Both the position numbers and the translations under genes were made by a program. A stretch of DNA of 64,000 nt, from the NCBI GenBank assembly GCA_001603005.1, contig LVAJ01000023.1, positions 1 to 64,000 on the forward strand, given 5' to 3'. The first letter of the stretch is position 1; each line of letters begins with the position of its first letter. The DNA is from Clostridiales bacterium Firm_04. Lineage in GTDB: Bacteria; Bacillota; Clostridia; Oscillospirales; Ruminococcaceae. This document shows positions 59,342 through 64,000 of this stretch, one piece after another. The notes beneath the pieces are model-generated. The model was not told the DNA's origin. It searched no databases and saw only the letters and a program-made list of their open reading frames with translations.

Positions 59342-59446
59342 ATGAACTATACAGCTCCTGAAATGGAGATCGTTGCGTTCGATGCAGAAGATGTGATCAC
59401 TGCTTCGGAGTATACGAGTCTTCCGGATGATAATTTTGAAGGCTGA
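59342..59446 (+). CDS. 34-residue conserved-type peptide
   Basis: A short gene with a good ribosome site (AGAAAGGA, nine bases upstream) 22 bases after the giant protein. The product begins MNYTAPEMEIVAFDAEDVIT and ends in a Ser/Asp-rich tail, a pattern (YxxPExExxxFxxxDVI) I recall from other short Ruminococcus peptides. No cysteines. It could be a peptide precursor or an accessory of the giant protein; the function is unknown. A strong terminator follows. Confidence 0.65.
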   Translation: MNYTAPEMEIVAFDAEDVITASEYTSLPDDNFEG

Positions 59447-59451
59447 TAAAC

Positions 59452-59494
59452 AGCGCAGGCGGCGGGCATGAAAATGTCCGCCGCCTGCTTTTCT
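59452..59494 (+). terminator. Terminator after the 34-residue peptide gene
   Basis: 14-bp stem (59455-59468 / 59475-59488, one wobble) followed by TTTTC. Confidence 0.9.
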
Positions 59495-59524
59495 GTGCGA
59501 GCAAAATATTTTTTTGGATACCCC

Positions 59525-59553
59525 TTGACAAATGCAGGATTCTATGGTATAAT
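59525..59553 (+). promoter_or_regulatory. Promoter of tRNA-Trp
   Basis: -35 TTGACA (59525-59530), -10 TATAAT (59548-59553), spacer 17, about 18 bases before the tRNA. Confidence 0.9.
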
Positions 59554-59570
59554 AATCTAGTCGCAAACGT

Positions 59571-59646
59571 AGGGGTATAGCTCAGTTGGTAGAGCAACGG
59601 ACTCCAAATCCGTGTGCCGAGGGTTCGATTCCTTCTGCCCCTGCCA
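59571..59646 (+). tRNA. tRNA-Trp (CCA anticodon)
   Basis: Complete cloverleaf: acceptor AGGGGTA/TGCCCCT, D arm GCTC..GAGC, anticodon arm with loop CTCCAAA (anticodon CCA), T arm GAGGG TTCGATT CCTTC, discriminator G and an encoded CCA end. A terminator follows. The DNA beyond it is accessory in character, as is common next to tRNA genes. Confidence 0.97.
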
Positions 59647-59655
59647 TTGCAAAAT

Positions 59656-59695
59656 GTCGTAGATGCGTGAAAATCTCGTATCTACGACTTTTTTA
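59656..59695 (+). terminator. Terminator of tRNA-Trp
   Basis: GTCGTAGAT (59656-59664) / ATCTACGAC (59680-59688), then TTTTTT. Beyond it, 59696-59912 shows three AATCACACG repeats (59768, 59778, 59858) and no gene. Confidence 0.9.
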
Positions 59696-59912
59696 TTACC
59701 CCGGATTTTGAAATAAATTTCCGGATTCGGAAGCATTTTTCCGTATTTTGAACCTTTTTTCACCCAAAATCACACGAAATCACACGGAGTTACAGGGCAC
59801 GGAATCATCGGTATCAGGCGAAAAACAGCGCATACCTGCCAAAAGACAGGCGGCGGAAATCACACGAGATGTGATCGGTTTGTGTGCAAGTCAAAAAGTC
59901 GCCTGATTTGGA

Positions 59913-59941
59913 TTGATATTTCAGGCAATTTGTGGTATAAT
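59913..59941 (+). promoter_or_regulatory. Promoter of the small Cys-rich gene / HipA operon
   Basis: -35 TTGATA (59913-59918), -10 TATAAT (59936-59941), spacer 17. Confidence 0.82.
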
Positions 59942-59976
59942 CATAATGTATCAATATTAGAGAACGGAGGTGCGTC

Positions 59977-60255
59977 ATGAGCAAGGATATTTTCGGTGAC
60001 GGTTGCGGTTATTATTGCAAGCATCGTCACGACGAAGAAATTGGTGGAATCATCCCAACCTGTGATGCATTTCCGGAGGGCGATTTCAAAGGTTGTAATG
60101 CAATTCGTTATCTGATGAGGGAATGTTCCAATGGCATTGGGTTTGAACCCAATGAGAGATGCGACGCCGGATTGCTTGCATCATGGCGAAATGGTAATTC
60201 GTGGCTTGATAGTCAACGTCACTATTTACAATTCGGAACACCAGGAGAATGCTAG
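59977..60255 (+). CDS. Small Cys-rich hypothetical protein
   Basis: A 92-residue protein with CGYYCKHRHDEEIGGIIPTC near the N-terminus; the spaced Cys/His residues could bind a metal. Not recognised. GGAGGTG precedes the ATG. The reading frame ends at TAG 60253 but stays open beyond it for another 92 codons, to 60534, so the stop may be a nonsense mutation in a longer gene, or the second half may be a separate small gene. Confidence 0.62.
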   Translation: MSKDIFGDGCGYYCKHRHDEEIGGIIPTCDAFPEGDFKGCNAIRYLMRECSNGIGFEPNERCDAGLLASWRNGNSWLDSQRHYLQFGTPGEC

Positions 60256-60318
60256 CGTTGCCATTCCAATACTATTCAAGTCTATTGCGATGCGCCGCTT
60301 ACACCCCGAGTCACCTTT

Positions 60319-60534
60319 GTGTGCTACGGCTGCGGAGAGCGGTATTCATTCGACAGCGACAAAAACCAATACCTGAATAAGAGACAACTGCGCTATATTG
60401 GACACAACCCGCTCTTTCCGCTGACATTCGGCAAGATTTACGAATGTGACTGGATGGAACACGGGATGTACTGGATCAGGGATGACAAGGACGAGGAGTA
60501 CCTGTATCCGCTGTATGTGTTTGAGATACTATGA
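60319..60534 (+). CDS. Small hypothetical protein preceding the HipA-like kinase
   Basis: Up to 71 residues from a GTG at 60319 (no clear ribosome site), or the C-terminal half of the gene at 59977 read past TAG 60253. Contains CYGCGERYSFD and LTFGKIYECDWMEHGMYWI. It ends 15 bases before the kinase start, so it may be an operon partner. Unlike a classical HipB it has no recognisable helix-turn-helix. Confidence 0.45.
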   Translation: MCYGCGERYSFDSDKNQYLNKRQLRYIGHNPLFPLTFGKIYECDWMEHGMYWIRDDKDEEYLYPLYVFEIL

Positions 60535-60549
60535 AAGGAGGTGCCGGGC

Positions 60550-61686
60550 ATGAATTATGAGATTCGGCATTACGATACCCCGCTGCTACGCTTCACCGCA
60601 ACCGAAGACACCACCAAACCGGAGATCACGATTCTCTGGATCAACGAGGATGCGCGGCAGCTCCTTCCGCTTGACCTGACCGTTTCGCCGGAGGGCGTGG
60701 CGAGCTGGCTCAGTCACCGCACAATTCCGAAGAACCGCGCCTATGTGCACAATTTCCTCAGCAAGTGCGGACTGAATATCAACCGCCCGATGAGCATTGT
60801 GCGCGTGTCCAAGGCGCTCTCACTGAACGACTGCTGCTGGGTGGTCGAGGAAGGCTTCGAGGGTAGCTTCGACAAATACAATCTGTATGACAACCGGTTC
60901 AGCCGGATTCTGTCGCTGATCGCCTTCACCGGTTACGGCAGCAGCGTCACAACCTCGCTGATGTCCTCGCCGGAGTTTACGACGAACGGTATGCTGCCGA
61001 AGTGCTGGCGCCGCGTGGACGGCAGGATTCTGCTTTACAAGGGCGGCACATCGGGCGCGTCTAACAGCGGCAATGAGCCGTATTCGGAGTTCTATGCGGC
61101 GCAGATCGCACAGACGCTCGGTATCCGGGCCATTCCATATGGTCTGTCTAACTGGAAGTGCGAGCTCTGTTCCACCTGTGAGCTGTTCACAAGCAAGGAG
61201 TATGCATTCCTTCCGATCGGGAGGCTCGTAACACGCGGCGGTATGGCTGCGGTGCGGGAATACTACAAGCAGCTCGGCGCGGAGTATGTGGATGCGCTGA
61301 ATGATATGTTGGTGCTGGATGCGGTCATCTGCAACACCGACCGGCATTATGGAAACTTCGGTCTGCTGATCGACAACCATACGAATCAGATTACGGCTCC
61401 GGCGCCGCTGTTCGACCACGGCAATTCTCTTTTCAATTTTGCCGTCAGCGGTGACTTGCAGGATGCGGACAGTCTGGCTGCCTATGCGGATTCGCTTGTG
61501 CCTGCTGTTTATGATGACTTCATTGGTACGGCGAAATCCGTGATGACAAAGCGGCACAGGGATGCACTGCGGAAATTGCTGAACTACCGGTTCAAGCGGC
61601 ATCCGCGGTACAATCTGCCGGATGAGCGGCTGGGGCTGATTGAAAAAGAGATTCAGCGGCGGGTAAGGCTGTTGCTGGATGAATAA
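60550..61686 (+). CDS. HipA-like kinase domain protein
   Basis: A 378-residue protein with the HipA/CtkA-type kinase C-lobe: VLDAVICNTDRHYGNFGLLI (catalytic Asp and Asn) and APLFDHGNSLFNF (metal-binding Asp). The LLYKGGTSGASNSGNEP segment probably forms the nucleotide-binding loop. The N-terminal 120 residues are not the usual HipA N-domain. AAAGGAG lies nine bases before ATG 60550. HipA proteins are often toxin kinases paired with HipB; no HipB-like gene is seen, so its role is open. Confidence 0.82.
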   Translation: MNYEIRHYDTPLLRFTATEDTTKPEITILWINEDARQLLPLDLTVSPEGVASWLSHRTIPKNRAYVHNFLSKCGLNINRPMSIVRVSKALSLNDCCWVVEEGFEGSFDKYNLYDNRFSRILSLIAFTGYGSSVTTSLMSSPEFTTNGMLPKCWRRVDGRILLYKGGTSGASNSGNEPYSEFYAAQIAQTLGIRAIPYGLSNWKCELCSTCELFTSKEYAFLPIGRLVTRGGMAAVREYYKQLGAEYVDALNDMLVLDAVICNTDRHYGNFGLLIDNHTNQITAPAPLFDHGNSLFNFAVSGDLQDADSLAAYADSLVPAVYDDFIGTAKSVMTKRHRDALRKLLNYRFKRHPRYNLPDERLGLIEKEIQRRVRLLLDE

Positions 61687-61695
61687 AAGAAGAAT

Positions 61696-61724
61696 GCCGT
61701 CTGAGCGATCAGGCGGTGTTTTTG
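61696..61724 (+). terminator. Terminator after the HipA-like gene
   Basis: CCGTCTGA (61697-61704) / TCAGGCGG (61709-61716), then TGTTTTTGG. Confidence 0.7.
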
Positions 61725-61795
61725 GTGTTTGATCGTTACGGCGGTTTCAATTTTCGTAACCGTATTGACGCTTACTCAAAGACTGTCATCCGTAA

Positions 61796-63301
61796 TCATA
61801 TGATTTCTGTATATGAGACATGGTATTCAAACAATCGTATTCTCTTGTCTTTTCGCACTGACTCAACCAGTATGTGAGGCGGATCATTCACACATATAAT
61901 GCCATATACCTTTTTCCCTTTGGCATATTGCGACTTTTCAAACCACTCCACATATCGAACGGTTTGCGCGTAAGCATCGTCATACCCGCTGTCCTTTTTC
62001 AGTTCTATAACATACAAATTTCCGTCTTTATCCTCCGCAAGCAAATCTATACGGCCGACTTCAAATGTCCACTGCCGTCCGTATATTCCCGCGCGACGAT
62101 ATATCTTTAACGGGATACCGAAAATGGCCGTTCCGACAGAAAGGCGCTCATACAGCTCATCTTCAAAAATACTTTCCTTTGAAAACTGATAAGCAGGCTT
62201 TCGTTCAACAGTTATGATCTCAGATCCTTCTGCATGTTCAGACGCTTCTGTCAGCTCTGCATGATATTTCTTTTTTCCTGACTTTGCTGCTTCCAGTTCA
62301 TCAAGCGCATATTTGTAAATCTTCTCCGGTGATTTCTTAATAAATTTTTCCGCCTCATCATATTTCCCGAGTGCTGCTAATGTTCTGACATACCCCGTGC
62401 AGGCATATTTCAGATCCATTTTATCTTTTAGGCAGCGACGGTATTCCTTTTCTGCTTTTTCATATTGCTTTGTTACATAATACTCGTATGCAAGGTTATT
62501 CCTTGCCCAAGGCTTCAAAGGATTCAATTCAAGGCATTTTTTGTACGCTTCAATTGCACCTTTCCGGTCACGGATTTTGCTTTTGCACCATGCAAGCCGG
62601 AACATTCTTTCATGCTCCGCATTCAGATAGCCATCCTCACAGCACTCAAGGAGTGCAATTGTGTTATGCCAGTGCTTATTGAACCAGCACACCTCTGCCA
62701 TAAGTTCTTTCGCAAGCACGCTGTCAGGCAAAACAAGCAGCGCCTCAGAAGCAGCTTCCTCCAGCTTTGACAGATCCGTTGAGCAAAAATACACTTTTGA
62801 TGCTTTGATGAGTTCCGGCAAACCTTTATCATACTGCTCGGAACGGATTCGCTCTATTATGAAATCGTAGAGTTTCGGAATTGACCCTTTGAAAACCAGA
62901 TAACAATACGCAAACCAGCTCTCGTTCAGTGACCCGCCCGTTTTAATATACTCGTCAATGCTGTCCTTCAGCATTTCAAAACATTCTGCCGTTTTCCCCT
63001 CATAGAAAGTCATCATTGCCGTATAATATGGGCGGTTCTCTTTCGGAGTGAAACGAAACAAAGGCTTATATATATGTGCGATAAAATAATTATCCATAAA
63101 ACGGTTATCTGCCGGATAAGACCATCCGAATCTATACGAGGTATCATCAATTATATTATCACAATACTGCATTGAAATTACTGCTCTTTTTTCTTCATCT
63201 GGTATTTCAGCAATTCTTTTGACCATGTCTTCAAAGGAAGCATCTTCAGGGATACTGTTTTGAAACTCCTGAATTATCTTTACTCGCTCATCATTATTCA
63301 T
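61796..63301 (-). CDS. TPR protein fused to a PD-(D/E)XK nuclease domain
   Basis: A 501-residue AT-rich protein. The N-terminal 380 residues are helical repeats (TPR-like: AIEAYKKCLELNPLKPWARN, LAYEYYVTKQYEKAEKEYRR). The C-terminus has a nuclease core: a beta strand ending RIDLLAEDKDGNLYVIELKK gives the D..ExK triad, and SGYDDAYAQTVRYVEWF matches the NucS/DUF91-like helix. A DNA-acting or defence role is likely but inferred. Start ATG 63301 has AGAGGTGAT upstream, and this ribosome site lies inside the tail of an IS66 tnpA relic. Confidence 0.82.
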   Translation of the reverse strand: MNNDERVKIIQEFQNSIPEDASFEDMVKRIAEIPDEEKRAVISMQYCDNIIDDTSYRFGWSYPADNRFMDNYFIAHIYKPLFRFTPKENRPYYTAMMTFYEGKTAECFEMLKDSIDEYIKTGGSLNESWFAYCYLVFKGSIPKLYDFIIERIRSEQYDKGLPELIKASKVYFCSTDLSKLEEAASEALLVLPDSVLAKELMAEVCWFNKHWHNTIALLECCEDGYLNAEHERMFRLAWCKSKIRDRKGAIEAYKKCLELNPLKPWARNNLAYEYYVTKQYEKAEKEYRRCLKDKMDLKYACTGYVRTLAALGKYDEAEKFIKKSPEKIYKYALDELEAAKSGKKKYHAELTEASEHAEGSEIITVERKPAYQFSKESIFEDELYERLSVGTAIFGIPLKIYRRAGIYGRQWTFEVGRIDLLAEDKDGNLYVIELKKDSGYDDAYAQTVRYVEWFEKSQYAKGKKVYGIICVNDPPHILVESVRKDKRIRLFEYHVSYTEII

Positions 63302-63476
63302 AAATATCACCTCTCCACAGCCGATAGTAGAAGTTCTTGGTCCTGATGACATTCTCCGCACACCATTGTAGGACAGTCAGTCCGCTCGCCTATTGTGCTT
63401 CGAGCTGTTCCGCCCATTCCCGCAGACGAACATTCAACTTTACCGCTGTGTTTGCTGTTGTGGTTTCTGATCCCAT
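63294..63476 (-). pseudogene. IS66-type tnpA relic with an internal stop
   Basis: Sixty codons from ATG 63476. The first part ends NVRLREWAEQLEAQ, then one TAG, then ASGLTVLQWCAENVI and TKNFYYRLW. This is the N-terminal pattern of the IS66 accessory protein TnpA (a SG(L/M)TVxxWC motif); the stop is one base from CAG (Gln). No tnpB or tnpC follows, so the element is a remnant. Confidence 0.75.
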
Positions 63477-63548
63477 ACCATTTCATCCACCTGTGTCTAA
63501 TTGACTCTAAAACACTCCAATGGACTATTTCAGACTTTCAGAAACAGC

Positions 63549-63683
63549 CTATGGAATAGTTGCAGCAGAAACACCTATTTTTTTGCTCACTGTCTGTGCA
63601 TTAACGTCCCATGCTTTACATAAATCTTCAAATCTGGGATAAAAGCTGTACCATCTTTCAAAGGGATCCTCTTTCCTAGACAT
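63549..63683 (-). CDS. Short helix-turn-helix protein, probably truncated
   Basis: A 44-residue reading frame with a good ribosome site (AAGGAGTGG). MSRKEDPFERWYSFYPRFEDL is followed by an XRE-like helix-turn-helix start (WDVNAQTVSKKIGVSAATI) and then stops, where Cro/C1-type proteins would continue. It is likely a truncated regulator. Confidence 0.55.
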   Translation of the reverse strand: MSRKEDPFERWYSFYPRFEDLCKAWDVNAQTVSKKIGVSAATIP

Positions 63684-63723
63684 ATCACCACTCCTTCATT
63701 TACTAACATGAGGCACCTGTGAA

Positions 63724-64000
63724 TTATATTCCAAAGTACTTTTCGAAAAAAACTTTGAACCGCTCAATTACACACTGCTTTTTCTCAGCGCGATTGCCGC
63801 CTCCAAATCTGCTGACCGGCGGCAGGATCCGGTCGATCTCGGTGCCGCTGGTCTTAAACTCACCGTCACGGAACACACGGGCAACCATCTTCCGGGTTTC
63901 TTCCTCTTTCAGCTTTTCTTCTGCAATGATCTGTTTGAGTTCTTTTTCTCGCTGCTCTGCAACAAACTCATGCCAGACCGTCATAATATCGTCAACATCG
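63724..64000 (-). CDS. hsdR: Type I restriction enzyme R subunit, C-terminal part (5' end outside window)
   Basis: At least 91 residues of open frame running off the right edge. The C-terminal domain pattern of HsdR is clear: VWHEFVAEQREKELKQII, EEETRKMVARVFRDGEFKT, GTEIDRILPPVSRFGGG, NRAEKKQCVIERFKVFFEK. The motor and nuclease domains would lie outside the window, as would hsdM and hsdS. Its position next to an IS66 relic and a tRNA fits a defence island. Confidence 0.85.
   Translation of the reverse strand, partial: DVDDIMTVWHEFVAEQREKELKQIIAEEKLKEEETRKMVARVFRDGEFKTSGTEIDRILPPVSRFGGGNRAEKKQCVIERFKVFFEKYFGI

Noticed and set aside
54661-59343. 1560-codon frame antisense to the giant secreted protein
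   Set aside because: It mirrors the biased codons of the sense gene, has no ribosome site or family motif, and the sense strand has clear domains and a signal peptide.
59557-59763. Minus-strand reading frame of 68 codons across tRNA-Trp
   Set aside because: Its protein (QKESNPRHTDLESVALPTELY) is the well-known spurious translation of a tRNA gene.
60131-60376. 81-codon frame overlapping the small Cys-rich gene
   Set aside because: Out of frame with the better supported gene at 59977, no ribosome site, no recognisable features.

Overview
The window looks like chromosome of a cellulosome-forming Ruminococcus-type Firmicute (Oscillospiraceae). Supporting signs are a secreted GH48 cellulase with a Thr-rich linker and a C-terminal dockerin, two small secreted dockerin-like proteins, a sporulation pair (spo0A, spoIVB), Gram-positive housekeeping operons with strong Shine-Dalgarno sequences, and G+C-rich genes with canonical sigma-A promoters. 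The species cannot be fixed from sequence alone; R. champanellensis-like gut cellulose degraders are my best guess.

Layout. 1-2.3 kb: spo0A (cut by the window edge) and spoIVB, divergent. 2.4-5.6 kb: HPr, trmD-rimM, deoB. 5.7-6.8 kb: a repeat-rich stretch around one small atypical gene. 6.8-10 kb: a P-type cation ATPase whose leader carries a well-formed yybP-ykoY (manganese) riboswitch with a terminator, then rpmB. 10.2-12.5 kb: rsmE, phosphatase, mnmM-like methyltransferase and a small membrane protein. 12.8-17.5 kb: a four-gene ABC/GldG/DUF4340 export operon. 17.9-20.7 kb: GH48 cellulase. 20.9-36.9 kb: a long housekeeping run (yicC, remA, gmk, rpoZ, priA, def, fmt, rsmB, rlmN, prpC, prkC, rsgA) like the B. 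subtilis ylo region, but without coaBC and with several extra genes inserted. 37-38.5 kb: two orphan dockerin-like proteins separated by an array of promoter-bearing repeats. 38.6-45.3 kb: class V aminotransferase plus DUF3343, a NAGPA-type protein, an Arg/Gln-rich membrane protein, a lone pseudopilin and a degenerate kinase-like protein. 45.5-53.1 kb: gapdh, a hydrolase, an ECF sigma/membrane partner pair, patatin and a phosphoesterase. 53.6-59.4 kb: an 1889-residue secreted protein followed by a 34-residue peptide gene. 59.57 kb: tRNA-Trp, after which the sequence becomes accessory: HipA-like kinase, TPR-nuclease, an IS66 tnpA relic, a short HTH gene and the C-terminus of a type I restriction HsdR.

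The least ordinary signals are in the non-coding DNA and in domain sharing. (i) A repeat carrying a complete -35/-10 promoter occurs four times before a dockerin gene and twice, inverted, before rsmE; in each set only the gene-proximal copy has a perfect TATAAT. (ii) Two unrelated accessory genes (6.3 kb and 46.8 kb) sit between homologous upstream hairpin-promoter blocks and homologous downstream hairpins, like two cargoes in the same frame. (iii) The extracytoplasmic ends of PrkC and of the putative anti-sigma factor appear to share a domain. (iv) The ATPase is probably a manganese exporter, judged from its riboswitch.
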